From contig JACPGB010000047.1 of NCBI GenBank assembly GCA_016182655.1, positions 140,972-204,971 of the forward strand: a DNA stretch of 64,000 nt. Direction: 5' to 3'. The notes beneath the pieces are model-generated. The model searched no databases and was not told the origin of the DNA. It saw only the letters and a list, made by a program, of their open reading frames with translations. Source of the DNA: Deltaproteobacteria bacterium (GTDB lineage: Bacteria; Desulfobacterota; GWC2-55-46). Made by a program: the position numbers and the translations under genes. Of this stretch, positions 1 to 9,173 are shown in pieces (within the stretch, counting starts at the first letter, position 1; every line of letters starts with the position of its first letter).

Positions 1-377
1 TCGTAGGCTACATCGGACGCGGCGTATTGATAGAAGGGAGGCTCTCCTTCGCTTCGACCGTCCGCGTCGACGGGACCGTCCGTGGAGATATAGAGACGAC
101 CGGCACGCTCATCATAGGAGATAGTGGTTGCGTCGAAGGGACGATAAAGGTCGGCTCTACGATAATCACAGGAGAAGTGCGCGGGTCTGTCGAGGCCTCC
201 GCAAGGGTCGAGCTCAAGTCCCCCTGCAAACTCTACGGAGATATAAAGACGCCTTCCCTCTTGATAGGCGAAGGCGCGATATTCGAAGGCAACTGCACCA
301 TGACCGGTGCAGGCGGGAGAGAGACCTTCAGATACGGGCTTAAAATCGACGAGCCGGGGGAGGGGTTGTTGCAGTAA
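1..377 (+). CDS. Bactofilin family protein, 5'-truncated by window edge
   Basis: Bactofilins are small cytoskeletal proteins that polymerise into filaments through a right-handed beta-helix and act in cell shape, stalk or polar localisation. The visible part shows the short glycine and valine/isoleucine-rich rungs of that helix, such as VRVDGTVRGDIETTGTLIIG and later GEVRGSV and KLYGDIKTPSLLIGEG. The reading frame is open to the left edge of the window (codons for VGYIGRGVLIEG precede the first possible start, a TTG at position 27). That upstream sequence matches the usual bactofilin start of the domain, so the gene most likely begins outside the window. The protein ends with a short tail after the helix. 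Repeat R1 follows directly downstream. The family call is firm; the cellular role cannot be told from this fragment. Confidence 0.85.
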   Translation, partial: VGYIGRGVLIEGRLSFASTVRVDGTVRGDIETTGTLIIGDSGCVEGTIKVGSTIITGEVRGSVEASARVELKSPCKLYGDIKTPSLLIGEGAIFEGNCTMTGAGGRETFRYGLKIDEPGEGLLQ

Positions 378-438
378 AAAAGTTTTTCTACTTTACCAAA
401 CCATCAAGGCCCGTTCTGAAAGAGCCTTCCCTATAGTA

Positions 439-615
439 ATGAAGAACCCCGCAGCAAGCTGCGGGGTATCCTTCTTATACTTCCCCTCCCTCGATGGGAG
501 GGGAGTGAGGGGAGGGTGAAATCGTTGTCACCCCCACCCTAACCCTCCCCCATCAAGGGGGAGGGGATTAAAAACGCGGCAAGCCGCGGGGTATTAGACC
601 CTAAGAGAGTAATAA
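439..615 (+). repeat. Dispersed repeat R, copy R1 (uninterrupted)
   Basis: This intergenic block holds four hairpins in a row: CCCCGCAGC/GCTGCGGGG, a CCCCTCCC/GGGAGGGG stem, a CCCTCCCCC/GGGGGAGGG stem, and CGCGGC/GCCGCG followed by GGGTATTAG. In the centre GGGTGA and TCACCC face each other across a few bases. The same layout recurs at about 23.04, 29.80, 50.86, 52.70, 53.75 and 55.44 kb. The first hairpin could also serve as a terminator for the bactofilin gene, though it lacks a clean T tract. Confidence 0.85.
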
Positions 616-628
616 AAGTCTCTTGCCT

Positions 629-662
629 GTCATTGCGAGGAGCGTAGCGACGCGGCAATCTC
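629..662 (+). repeat. Dispersed repeat S (GTCATTGCGAGGAGCG type), uninterrupted copy
   Basis: The segment begins GTCATTGCGAGGAGCG and continues through GCGACGCGGCAATCTC. Repeats of this sequence type are common in intergenic DNA of many bacteria. A second copy at 55.27 kb is split by a 90 bp M unit. From 670 to 815 only simple G/C runs (for example CCCCCTTT/AAAGGGGG near 772-792) are seen and no gene. Confidence 0.7.
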
Positions 663-817
663 ACTTCGATGCAGTCATGAATGGTTTCAGGATAAGCCAG
701 TACCTGAGATCGCTTCGAGACATAAAGAGGTCAGGTAGATTTATTTAAAAAAGATTTTGTAATCCCCCTCAGTCCCCCTTTAGAAAAGGGGGAAGTTCGA
801 TACCGTCAAATGGGTTT

Positions 818-907
818 GTTTGGCGCAGGGCCAATGTTCAAACCCTAGCTCTTAAGGTAGATTCAAGCATAGTCATTCGATACGAACTTTGCCCGTCCGG
901 CCAGGAC
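818..907 (+). repeat. Repeat M, solitary copy (plus orientation)
   Basis: The unit starts with TTTGGCGCAGGGCCAATG and ends with ACTTTGCCCGTCCGGCCAGG, matching both conserved ends of the M family, with a roughly 50 bp interior unlike the other copies. It runs into the 5' region of the chloride channel gene. A TTG inside it gives the channel a spurious upstream extension. Confidence 0.75.
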
Positions 908-918
908 CCGGCGAGGAC

Positions 919-2271
919 ATGAAAAAAAGGATCAAGGAAGAAACGATAATCTTCATAAGCGTCTTCAAGTGGATCGTCCTCGCTACGGCCGTGGGCATCA
1001 TCACCGGCGTATCGACAACGGTCTTCGTAAGCGCACTTAACTTCGGCTCCCTCCTCGGAAATAAATACCCCTATTACTACTTCCTCATGCCGCTCGGGCT
1101 ACTCCTCTCCGCAATCATCATAAAATACATATTTCCATCCGCCGAAGGCCACGGCGCGGACAAGGCGATAGAGGCGATACACAAGCGCTCGGGCAAGATT
1201 AGTCCGCTTGAAGTCCCGGTCGAGTTCATAAGGACCTTCCTCACCCTCACCTTCGGCGGCTCGGCCGGTAAGGAAGGGCCGAGCGCGCAGATAGGCGCGG
1301 GACTCGCCTCCCTCTTTGCCGATGCGCTCCGCTTCGAGGGCGCGGACAGGAGAAAGCTCGTCATCTGCGGCATAAGCGGCGCGTTCGCCTCAGTCTTCGG
1401 CACTCCTTTGGCGGGCGCGATATTCGGAATGGAGGTTCTATTCGTAGGCTCGATACTCTACGATGTGTTGCTCCCGTCATTTGTCGCCGGGATCATCAGC
1501 TACCAGGTCTCTTCGTGGCTCGGGCTCACCTATTTTTATAACCCGCTCACATTCGTCCCTGTATTCAGCGAGGCGTTTTTTTTCAAGATCATAATCGCTG
1601 GCGTCTTCTTTGGAATAGTGTCTTTGATATTCGTCGAGACCCTCAAGCTCGGAAAAAAACTCTCCACAGCCATAAAGGCCCCGCTTGAGCTCAAGGCCGT
1701 GCTCGCCGGAGCGGTCATGGCCGCTATCACCTATGTCCTCGGGCGCGAGTACCTTGGGCTCGGCCTCGAGACATTGCAGTCGGCCCTTGAAGGGAACGAA
1801 GTCCCCTGGTACGCCTTCCTAATGAAGTCTCTATTTACCGGCGCGACCCTCGGCTTCGGGGGCCACGGCGGCATTGGGACTCCGATCTTCTACGTCGGCG
1901 CAACCGCCGGCGCGGCTCTCTCAAAGATCCTATCCGTGGACCCCTCGGTCCTCGCCGCCATCGGGTTCGTAAGCCTCCTTGCGGGCGCAGCGAATACGCC
2001 GATAGCGGCGTCCATAATGGCGGTCGAGCTCTTCGGGCCCGAGGTCGCGCCTTACGCGGCGGTCGCATCCGTCATAAGCTTCATCGTCACGGGCCACAGA
2101 TCGGCCTACCCATCGCAGGTGCTCGCAATAAAAAAATCATCCTCATTGGATGTAGAGCTCGGGGCCGAGCTCAAGGAGGTCGTTCCGCAATACCGGCAGA
2201 GGGAGGGGAGCCTCATCTCGACCTTCCTCACCATCCTGGGGCTCGCCGGAAAAACAAAATCAAAAAAATAA
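919..2271 (+). CDS. ClC-family chloride channel / H+-Cl- antiporter
   Basis: This 450-residue membrane protein belongs to the ClC family, which moves chloride or related anions across the cytoplasmic membrane either passively or in exchange for protons. The family signatures are visible: GHGADKAI (helix D region, residues about 77-84), GKEGPSAQIGAG (117-128, containing the gating glutamate of the GxEGP motif) and GGHGGIGTPIFYVGA (helix N region). About ten hydrophobic segments span the chain. No CBS domains follow, so it is the short form. The start was placed at the ATG at 919, preceded by GGCGAGG. An in-frame TTG at 889 lies within repeat M and gives a non-conserved leader. The stop is 1 bp before the endonuclease V start, so the two genes are probably co-transcribed. 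Channel versus antiporter cannot be decided from motifs alone. Confidence 0.93.
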   Translation: MKKRIKEETIIFISVFKWIVLATAVGIITGVSTTVFVSALNFGSLLGNKYPYYYFLMPLGLLLSAIIIKYIFPSAEGHGADKAIEAIHKRSGKISPLEVPVEFIRTFLTLTFGGSAGKEGPSAQIGAGLASLFADALRFEGADRRKLVICGISGAFASVFGTPLAGAIFGMEVLFVGSILYDVLLPSFVAGIISYQVSSWLGLTYFYNPLTFVPVFSEAFFFKIIIAGVFFGIVSLIFVETLKLGKKLSTAIKAPLELKAVLAGAVMAAITYVLGREYLGLGLETLQSALEGNEVPWYAFLMKSLFTGATLGFGGHGGIGTPIFYVGATAGAALSKILSVDPSVLAAIGFVSLLAGAANTPIAASIMAVELFGPEVAPYAAVASVISFIVTGHRSAYPSQVLAIKKSSSLDVELGAELKEVVPQYRQREGSLISTFLTILGLAGKTKSKK

Positions 2272-2272
2272 C

Positions 2273-2974
2273 ATGGACAAGACCCTCTTCAAACGCCTCA
2301 AGAAAGACGGGCTCTCATGGCCGGAAGACAAGGACCTCGCCAGAAAAGTCCAAAGAGAGCTAGCCGATAAAGTCGCGCTCTCTCCCCTTGCAAAGGCCCC
2401 GGCCCTCATTGCCGGAGTTGACTCGGCCTTTTTCGACGACAGGGTAATAAGCACGGCGTGCCTGTTTTCATTCCCGTCGCTCGAACTCATCGAGGAGACC
2501 TTTGCGATAAAGGAGGTGAGATTTCCCTACATACCCGGCCTACTCTCATTCAGGGAAGGGACTTCGACCATAGAGGCAATAGAAAAACTCAAAAAAAAGC
2601 CCGACCTCATCATATTCGACGGCCAGGGCATCGCGCACCCGAGGGGGCTTGGCATCGCCTCCTACGCGGGCGTCCTCCTCGATATCCCCTCTGTCGGGTG
2701 CGCAAAATCGAGGCTCGTAGGCGAATACGATGAACCCGGAAAGACCAAAGGCTCGTGGTCTCCGCTTAAAATCCTCGATAAAACAGTCGGCGCGGTCCTC
2801 CGTACTCGTGCAAACGTAGAGCCCGTATTCGTATCACCGGGCCACAAGATAGACATCAAAGGCTCTTTAAGACTCGTACTTGCTTGTGCCACGGCCTACA
2901 GACTCCCCGAACCCACCCGCCGCGCCGACGCCCTGTCAAAAACCCTTGCCAGAAAACATGCCAGTCGGGCTTGA
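2273..2974 (+). CDS. nfi: Endonuclease V (deoxyinosine 3' endonuclease)
   Basis: Endonuclease V recognises deoxyinosine (deaminated adenine) and cuts the second phosphodiester bond 3' of the lesion, starting alternative excision repair. The 233-residue protein has the full set of family motifs: GVDSAF (catalytic Asp50), PYIPGLLSFRE (Tyr86 wedge region and Glu95), DGQGIAHPRGLGIAS (Asp116, His122) and SPGHKID (His191). The length matches the family. The ATG at 2273 comes 1 bp after the stop of the chloride channel gene, so translation is probably coupled. No functional link between the two products is obvious. A T-type palindrome follows the stop codon and probably terminates the transcript. 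Confidence 0.95.
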   Translation: MDKTLFKRLKKDGLSWPEDKDLARKVQRELADKVALSPLAKAPALIAGVDSAFFDDRVISTACLFSFPSLELIEETFAIKEVRFPYIPGLLSFREGTSTIEAIEKLKKKPDLIIFDGQGIAHPRGLGIASYAGVLLDIPSVGCAKSRLVGEYDEPGKTKGSWSPLKILDKTVGAVLRTRANVEPVFVSPGHKIDIKGSLRLVLACATAYRLPEPTRRADALSKTLARKHASRA

Positions 2975-2990
2975 GCCATTGCCTGAAATA

Positions 2991-3128
2991 CTTGAGAGAA
3001 CCTTTTTATAAAAAGGTGCTTGCGCACGCTAATGCTCAAATCGAAATTTTTTGAGTAGGTAAAGGAATAGCCGAGCGATACGATTTCGCCAGTCCGGGAC
3101 GGACCTCTCAAACTCTCTCCAAAAATTT
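2991..3128. repeat. T-type palindrome split by an M unit; intergenic terminator region
   Basis: The left half reads TTGAGAGAACCTTTTTATAA followed by AAAAGGT (ending at 3017). The expected right arm, CTCTCAAACTCTCTCC, resumes only at 3105. The intervening 87 bp (3018-3104) start GCTTGCGCACGCTAATGCTC and end CGATTTCGCCAGTCCGGGAC, a diverged M unit. Uninterrupted T copies are at 16528-16561 and 35070-35102. The site lies between the convergent genes nfi and the GGDEF-EAL gene and may terminate both. Confidence 0.6.
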
Positions 3129-3139
3129 TAGATAATGAC

Positions 3140-6100
3140 TCACACCCGGCTGACGGGTGTCCGGGTGAGGGTTTCGGCTGGGAAGGCGACTTCCGGGGGT
3201 GCGGGTTTGCCGATAAGGTAGCCCTGGGCGAAGTCGACGCCGAAGGTCTTGAGGAGTTCGAGGGTCTCTTTATTTTCTACGAACTCGGCGATGGATTTTA
3301 TTTTAAGTCCCTTGGCGACGTCGGTTATGGCTTTGACGAAGACCTGGTCATTGGGGCTGACGTTCAGTTTTCTGATGAACGAGCCGTCTATTTTGATGTA
3401 GTCGACCTGCATCTCTCTTAAGTAGGTGAAGGAGGTGAACCCGACGCCGAAGTCGTCGAGGGCGAAGTGACAGCCGATTGTCTTGAGGGCCTTTATGAAC
3501 TTTATGGCCCTGTCGAGGTCTCCTATGGCGGCGGTCTCGGTTATCTCGAATACGAGTTTATCCGGGTCCGCGCCTGTCTCGACCATCTTGGTCTTGAGGA
3601 AGGAGAGGAGGTCGTCGTCGCCGAGGTCCTTGCCCGAGAGGTTCATGCCGAAGGAAATGTGCTTGCCGTCTTTCCGAAGCCTTGACTGCATGAGCATCGA
3701 TTTTTCGATTATCATCCTGTCTATGGAGCCGATAAGGCCGAACCGTTCGGCGATGTCTATAAACGCCCCGGGTAGCATTATGGAGCCGTCCTCGGACTTG
3801 AGTCTTGCGAGCGATTCGTAGTGGTGGATGGTGTTGGTGGAGAGGTCGAGGATGGGCTGGAACCACGGCTCGAACCTGTTTTCCCTGAGGGACTTAAGTA
3901 TCCTCTCCTTCCACGCGACCCTCGAGTGCATCTTTTCAAGGTCCTGGTCTTCCGGTATGAAGAGATGGAAGCGGTTTCTTCCGAGCTCCTTTGCCCTGTA
4001 CATGGCGGCGTCTGCCCGGGTGAAGAGCTCCTTGGCGTTCCTGCCGTGTGCCGGGAAGAGGACAATACCTATGCTTACGGTGATGGCAATGGGCGCCTCC
4101 TGGAACCTGAAGTCCTCTATGTCCTTACGCAGGGTCTCGGCTATTGAGAGCGCCTCCCTTACGGCGACGCCTGGGATAAAGACCGCGAACTCGTCCCCGC
4201 TCAGGCGGCCGAGGATAGGTTCCTTGGATATCTTTTCAGGGCGGATGCGCCCGACGGCCGCGGAGAGGATGCGCGAGGCCCTCCTTAAAAACTCGTCGCC
4301 TGCGCCATGTCCGTAGGTGTCGTTCAAGAACTTGAAATCGTCCATGTCGAGGAGGTAGAACGCCCCGATGTCGCCCGAGGCGGCCGCACAGTAAATCCAC
4401 TCGTCGAGGAGCTCTATGAAGCGGGTGCGGTTGACGAGGCCGGTAAGCTCGTCGTAGCGGGCGAGGTATTGTATGCGCTCCTCGGAGACCATCTTCTCGG
4501 TTATGTCTTCCTGGACCGCGAGGAAGTTGGTTATCTCGCCATTTTCGTTCTTTATGGGGGATATTACCGAGTTGGACCAGTAGTATCCGCCGGTCTTTTT
4601 TTTGTTCTTATAGACGTTCCTCCAGGTCTTGCCCGCAGTTATCGTCTTCCAGAGGCTCTCGTAATCCTGATTGGTAACCTCGCCGGAGGAGAGTATCCTC
4701 GGGTTCTGGCCTATAGCCTCTTCCTTTGAGTAACCCGTCACCTGCTCGAACATCGGGTTGACATACTCTATGTTGCCTTTAATGTCGGTTATAAAGACGA
4801 CATTGACCGACTGCTCCATGGCCATGGAGAGTTTCTTGAGCTCGAACTCGGTCTTTTTCCGGTCGGTTATGTCGCGTCCGTATATGTTCACGTATTTCTC
4901 GCCCCTTATAGGGGTGAGGATGAGTGAGAATATCCTGTCCTCGCTTGCAAGCTCTATTTCCAGGCCCTTTCCGGAGGCGTAGACGTCGCCGACGAGGCTG
5001 GCATAGCCATCATGGAGCCTCCCGCCGATGTCCGAGCCTAAAACGGCGAGTACGGGCCTTGCCGCGGCATTCGTATAGAGCACAATGCCGTCTTCGGAGA
5101 CCCTCAGCACAGGGTTTGGGTTTTCGGAGGGGAATTTTGCGATGCCCTCGATAGCCTGTTCGGCCCTCCTGTGCTCGGTCACGTCCTGTACGGTGCCGAC
5201 CATGCGCGTTGGATGGCCCGCCTCATCGAAGCTTACAACGGCCTGCTCGTGGACTATCTTTTGCATCGTCCCGTCCAGCAGAAGGACGCGGTGGTCTATC
5301 GAGTAAGGCTCTCGCTCGAAAAGCGCCTTGCGCACGGACTCCTTAACAAACTCCCTGTCGTCTGGGTGGACCGAGTTGAGAAACGCCTCATATGTCGCGC
5401 CGAACTCCTGGGGCTTGAGCCCGAATATGCGGTATATCTCGTCGGACCAGTGGAGCGAGTTGTTAGCTATGTCCCATACCCATGAGCCGACCCGGGAGAT
5501 GTGCTGGGCCTCATTGAGGCGCTCCTCACTTTCAGAAAGGGCGAAGAGCGCGGTCTTGATATCAACGGCCATCTCGTTGAACGCAAGGGAGATGCGGCCT
5601 ATCTCGTCGCCGGAGGAGACCGGCACCCTTACGTCGTAGTCTCCCCCGGAGATCGATTTCGCCGCGTCGAATATCTTCCGGAGCTGAAGGACCACGCTCC
5701 TGTAGAATATGATAAAAAGGAGCGCGATCAGGCCCGCAACAATCACCCAGGCGACAACGATATTCCGCCTCATCTCGGACAAGGGCGCGAACGCCTCGTC
5801 CGCATCGAGCTCGACCAGGAGCGTCCATCCGAGGGGATCTATGCACCTTGAAGAACCCGCCACCGCGACACCCCTGTAATCCGCATAAAAACCGTTCATC
5901 TCTTCCCCGGACTTGACGCAGGAGCGGACCGGGTCAATCGCGACTTTGGTCCTGAGGATGCTTTCCTTTACGAACCTTGAGCCGGTTATCATGAACTCTT
6001 CCCTGTTCACGAGATAGGCCTCAAGGCTGGCTTTACCGCTCCCCCATCGCTTCCTCTTTTTCTCGCGGTCGATCTCCCCTGTCAAGAGCCTGTCCAGGTC

Positions 6101-6655
6101 TGAAAGCCGAATAAGCGCGACAAGCGAGCCGGATGGCGCGCCCGTGGCCCTGTCTTTAACGGGCGCGGAGACCGCGAGCGCGGGCTTGTTGTCTATCCGG
6201 GTCTCAACCGCACTGACCGCGCCGTCGACCGTAAAGAACGGCTCCTTAGAGAAGTCCAGCTCCAGTGCCGAAGGGTCCGTCGAGGCCCTTACGCGGCCGT
6301 CGAGGCCGAGCACATGGACGGCCTCGATGTGCTCGTCGAGCGGGAGCTTGTTTTTAAGGAGGTGCTCGCTTAAGGAACGCGAGGCGGACGCCTCGCCTTT
6401 CGAGATTTTTCTGAGGGATTCGCTTATGAAGCCATCGCTCGCGAAGTCCTCGACCCGCCTTTTGGAGCGGTCGAGGAAATTGAAGACCTGGACCTCGAAG
6501 GTCTCGGCTATGACGGAGAGTTCCTCGAGTATGTGCCGCTCGAAGAGGTCCCTGTTTTTCAAAAAAAGGTAATTGAAAGTAACGAATATGGGCAGGAGTA
6601 TTATGACGATCGCAAGGAGCGCCTTCTTTGGCAGGGAAAAACCGGAACCTTTCAA
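3140..6655 (-). CDS. Membrane sensor with Cache-like region, HAMP, three PAS, GGDEF and EAL domains
   Basis: This protein of about 1170 residues is a membrane-bound c-di-GMP enzyme. Order: N-terminal transmembrane segment (about 8-30), periplasmic Cache-like sensor (to about 295), second transmembrane segment (about 300-322), HAMP (to about 375), three PAS domains (about 380-730), GGDEF (DELTGL near 735) and EAL. The GGDEF signature reads SGDEF near residue 820; serine in the first position is a tolerated variant in some active cyclases. The EAL motif reads ESL (YESLARL near 945), but the other catalytic motifs are intact: EITE, DDFGVG, KIDG and AEFVE. Phosphodiesterase activity is therefore plausible. 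The TTG at 6655 was chosen because AAGGGG lies 6 bases upstream; a GTG at 6679 is in frame but lacks a good ribosome site. The gene stands alone, convergent to nfi. Confidence 0.92.
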   Translation of the reverse strand: MKGSGFSLPKKALLAIVIILLPIFVTFNYLFLKNRDLFERHILEELSVIAETFEVQVFNFLDRSKRRVEDFASDGFISESLRKISKGEASASRSLSEHLLKNKLPLDEHIEAVHVLGLDGRVRASTDPSALELDFSKEPFFTVDGAVSAVETRIDNKPALAVSAPVKDRATGAPSGSLVALIRLSDLDRLLTGEIDREKKRKRWGSGKASLEAYLVNREEFMITGSRFVKESILRTKVAIDPVRSCVKSGEEMNGFYADYRGVAVAGSSRCIDPLGWTLLVELDADEAFAPLSEMRRNIVVAWVIVAGLIALLFIIFYRSVVLQLRKIFDAAKSISGGDYDVRVPVSSGDEIGRISLAFNEMAVDIKTALFALSESEERLNEAQHISRVGSWVWDIANNSLHWSDEIYRIFGLKPQEFGATYEAFLNSVHPDDREFVKESVRKALFEREPYSIDHRVLLLDGTMQKIVHEQAVVSFDEAGHPTRMVGTVQDVTEHRRAEQAIEGIAKFPSENPNPVLRVSEDGIVLYTNAAARPVLAVLGSDIGGRLHDGYASLVGDVYASGKGLEIELASEDRIFSLILTPIRGEKYVNIYGRDITDRKKTEFELKKLSMAMEQSVNVVFITDIKGNIEYVNPMFEQVTGYSKEEAIGQNPRILSSGEVTNQDYESLWKTITAGKTWRNVYKNKKKTGGYYWSNSVISPIKNENGEITNFLAVQEDITEKMVSEERIQYLARYDELTGLVNRTRFIELLDEWIYCAAASGDIGAFYLLDMDDFKFLNDTYGHGAGDEFLRRASRILSAAVGRIRPEKISKEPILGRLSGDEFAVFIPGVAVREALSIAETLRKDIEDFRFQEAPIAITVSIGIVLFPAHGRNAKELFTRADAAMYRAKELGRNRFHLFIPEDQDLEKMHSRVAWKERILKSLRENRFEPWFQPILDLSTNTIHHYESLARLKSEDGSIMLPGAFIDIAERFGLIGSIDRMIIEKSMLMQSRLRKDGKHISFGMNLSGKDLGDDDLLSFLKTKMVETGADPDKLVFEITETAAIGDLDRAIKFIKALKTIGCHFALDDFGVGFTSFTYLREMQVDYIKIDGSFIRKLNVSPNDQVFVKAITDVAKGLKIKSIAEFVENKETLELLKTFGVDFAQGYLIGKPAPPEVAFPAETLTRTPVSRV

Positions 6656-6845
6656 GACATACCCCTTAGTGGGACACACGCCTGAAAAAAACGGGACAGA
6701 AGGGCCTTGGATGAGCGGGGGGTCCGTGAAGCCTCAAGCCCTTGAAAGGCGGTTGAAAAAGCATCTCCGGCTTTTTCACGCCGCCTTTCAACTTTACTAT
6801 CTTTTCGGAAAAAAATCAAATGGCTTTAGGGGTTTTGGATAGATA

Positions 6846-7165
6846 GGCAAAGCGGATCGGGCCGCGCAACCCGGCCTCTATAAGACGATTTGAACTTCGG
6901 CCCCGCGCCGAGCGGGTGCTCGCCGCACAGGCAAATCCGTATCGAAGCGGCTGTGCCTTGGCACCCTTAACGACTCGATTTGAACTTTGGCCCCGCGCCA
7001 AGCGGGTGCTCGCCGCACGGGCAAAGCGGATCGGGCCGCTCTGTGCAACCCCGCCTCTGTAAGACGATTTGAACTTTGGCCCCGCGCCGAGCGGGTGCTC
7101 GCCGCACAGGCAAACCCGTATCAATGCGGCTGTGCCTCGGTGGTCTTGAGCGGCTCGATTTGAAA
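6846..7165 (-). repeat. Tandem array of repeat M (about 3.5 units, 90 bp period)
   Basis: On the plus strand the junction sequence GAGCGGGTGCTCGCCGCAC occurs three times, at about 6911, 7001 and 7090, giving periods of 90 and 89 bp. Each junction joins the end of one M unit to the start of the next (minus orientation). Between junctions the sequence varies, with GCGGCTGTGCCT shared by two units. The junction itself can fold (CGAGC/GCTCG with a GGGT loop). The rest of the 6656-7177 gap, just upstream of the GGDEF-EAL gene and downstream of typA, contains no gene. Confidence 0.8.
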
Positions 7166-7177
7166 TCGACCCAGCGA

Positions 7178-8992
7178 CTAGCTGTCCCTGTTCTTCTGCT
7201 TCGGCCTTTTTCCGGCTTCCAGCACCTTTTTCCTGAGCCTTATGGACTGGGGCGTTACCTCGACGAGCTCGTCCTCTATTATGAACTCGAGCGCCTGCTC
7301 AAGGTTCATGATATTGGGGGGGAATAGAAACATCGTCTCATCGGACCCCGAGGCGCGCATGTTCGTGAGCTTCTTCTCCTTTACCGCGTTCACGTCCATG
7401 TCGTTTTCTCTGGCGTTTTCGCCGATTATCATCCCCTCGTAGACCGGGGTGTTCTCCTTCACATGGAGGGTGCCGCGGGGCTGGAGATGGAAGAGGGCGT
7501 ATACGTTAGTGACGCCGGTCCTGTCGGCGACGAGCGCGCCTGCCTGGCGCTTCGATATGGGCCCGCACCAGGGCTCGTACCCTTCGAAGAGGTGATTAAG
7601 GAGGCCGGTGCCGCGCGTGTCGGTCAGGAACTGGGACCTGAAGCCTATGAGCCCCCTCGAAGGTATGCGGAACTCGAGCCTGACCCTGCCGTGGCCGTTG
7701 TTCTGCATTTTCAGCATCTTGCCCTTCCTCATGCCTACCTGCTGGGTGACGACGCCTATGAAGTCCTCGGGGACGTCTATGACGAGGAGCTCGACGGGCT
7801 CATGCAGCTTGCCGTCTATGGTCTTTGTGATCGTCTCAGGCATCGCGACGGAGAGCTCGTAACCCTCTCTCCTCATCATCTCTATGAGGATCGCGAGCTG
7901 GAGCTCGCCCCTGCCCATGACCTTGAACTGGTAGGCCTTCTCAAACTCCACCTTGATGGAGACGTTGTAGAGGAGCTCCTTCTCAAGGCGCTCCCGGAGG
8001 TTCCTGGAGGTTACGAACTTGCCCTCTTTCCCGGCAAAAGGCGAGGTGTTGGGAGAAAACACCATCGATATCGTCGGCTCGTCTACCTTTATCCTCGGCA
8101 GCTCCTTCGGGTTCTCGGCGTCGGTTATGGTGTCCCCGATGCCTATGCCTTCGAGGCCCGCAAGGGCTACGATGTCGCCCGCCGAGGCCTCCTTGGAGTC
8201 CGCACGCTCAAGACCCTGGAAGACATACTGGGCGGTTACCTTTGTCTTTATAAGCTTTCCCTCGGCGTTGATGAAGGCGACGGAGTCGCCGTAGCGGATG
8301 GTGCCGGAGAAGATCCTCCCGATGGCGAGCCTTCCGACATAGTCGTTGTAGTCGATGTTGGTGACGAGGATCTGCAATACCGCGGAGGGGTCTCCTACCG
8401 GCGGCGGTATGGTCTTTACGATAAGCTCGAAGAGGGGTTTCAAGTCCGGGGAGTCGGCGTCAAGGTCGACGGTGGCCGTCCCCTTCCTCGCGTTCGTGTA
8501 GACGATAGGGAAGTCGAGCTGGTCTTCGTGGGCGTCGAGGTCGATGAACAAGTCGTATATCTCGTTCAAGACTTCCTTTATACGTGCGTCCGGCCTGTCT
8601 ATCTTGTTTATTATGATAAGGGGCGTGAGCTTGAGTTCAAGGGCCTTACGGAGCACGAACCTCGTCTGTGGCAGAGGGCCCTCGGAGGCGTCCACGAGGA
8701 GGAGCACGCCGTCGACCATCTTCAAGGTGCGCTCGACCTCTCCGCCGAAGTCGGCGTGACCCGGGGTGTCTACTATGTTTATCTTGACCCCGTTAAACTC
8801 GACCGCGGTGTTCTTGGCCATGATGGTTATGCCGCGCTCTCTCTCGAGGTCTATGTTGTCCATGACGCGGTCTACGACGCGCTCGTTAGTGCGGAAGATG
8901 CCCGCCTGCTTGAGCATCGCGTCAACGAGGGTCGTCTTTCCGTGGTCGACGTGGGCTATTATCGCGATATTCCTTATGTCCTTCGGGTTCAT
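7178..8992 (-). CDS. typA: GTP-binding protein TypA/BipA
   Basis: TypA/BipA is a ribosome-associated translational GTPase related to EF-G and needed for stress and low-temperature growth and for late 50S assembly. The 604-residue length is standard. GTPase motifs are clear: AHVDHGKT (G1, residues 13-20), RGITI (G2), [12 protein letters not shown] (G3, 75-86) and NKIDRPDAR (G4, 129-137). Domains II and III follow, and then the BipA-specific C-terminal part with [20 protein letters not shown] and [18 protein letters not shown]. The chain ends with a basic tail ([18 protein letters not shown]). The gene is monocistronic; its 3' side runs into the tandem M array. Confidence 0.97.
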   Translation of the reverse strand: MNPKDIRNIAIIAHVDHGKTTLVDAMLKQAGIFRTNERVVDRVMDNIDLERERGITIMAKNTAVEFNGVKINIVDTPGHADFGGEVERTLKMVDGVLLLVDASEGPLPQTRFVLRKALELKLTPLIIINKIDRPDARIKEVLNEIYDLFIDLDAHEDQLDFPIVYTNARKGTATVDLDADSPDLKPLFELIVKTIPPPVGDPSAVLQILVTNIDYNDYVGRLAIGRIFSGTIRYGDSVAFINAEGKLIKTKVTAQYVFQGLERADSKEASAGDIVALAGLEGIGIGDTITDAENPKELPRIKVDEPTISMVFSPNTSPFAGKEGKFVTSRNLRERLEKELLYNVSIKVEFEKAYQFKVMGRGELQLAILIEMMRREGYELSVAMPETITKTIDGKLHEPVELLVIDVPEDFIGVVTQQVGMRKGKMLKMQNNGHGRVRLEFRIPSRGLIGFRSQFLTDTRGTGLLNHLFEGYEPWCGPISKRQAGALVADRTGVTNVYALFHLQPRGTLHVKENTPVYEGMIIGENARENDMDVNAVKEKKLTNMRASGSDETMFLFPPNIMNLEQALEFIIEDELVEVTPQSIRLRKKVLEAGKRPKQKNRDS

Positions 8993-9100
8993 ACAAAGCT
9001 CCTTATATTCTTGTCCATCTGAATGGAATCAATCATTTTACAATACTATTCTCGTCATAGTAAAGGATTTTATGCGTCATTCAGGCCTGGTAAAGGAAAA

Positions 9101-9131
9101 GGCCCGCGAAGCGAACCTCGCGGGCCTTTTT
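9101..9131. terminator. Hairpin terminator downstream of the cytochrome gene
   Basis: GGCCCGCGA (9101-9109) pairs with TCGCGGGCC (9118-9126). It is followed by TTTTT on the plus strand and preceded by AAAGGAAAA, which becomes a T-rich tract on the minus strand. It should terminate the minus-strand cytochrome transcript before typA. Confidence 0.75.
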
Positions 9132-9173
9132 ATTGGAGCAGGTCTCCTTGACCTTCAGCGTCCTTAAATACCC

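Noticed and set aside
6846..7165. CRISPR array
   Set aside because: The period is 90 bp, the repeated part is a junction of a dispersed element found elsewhere as single copies, only three repeats are present, and no cas gene is near.
7463..9022. Long open frame (519 codons) on the plus strand opposite typA
   Set aside because: It is antisense to a clear TypA gene, its translation is rich in Gly/Val/Glu in the pattern of a shadow frame, and it has no family motif.
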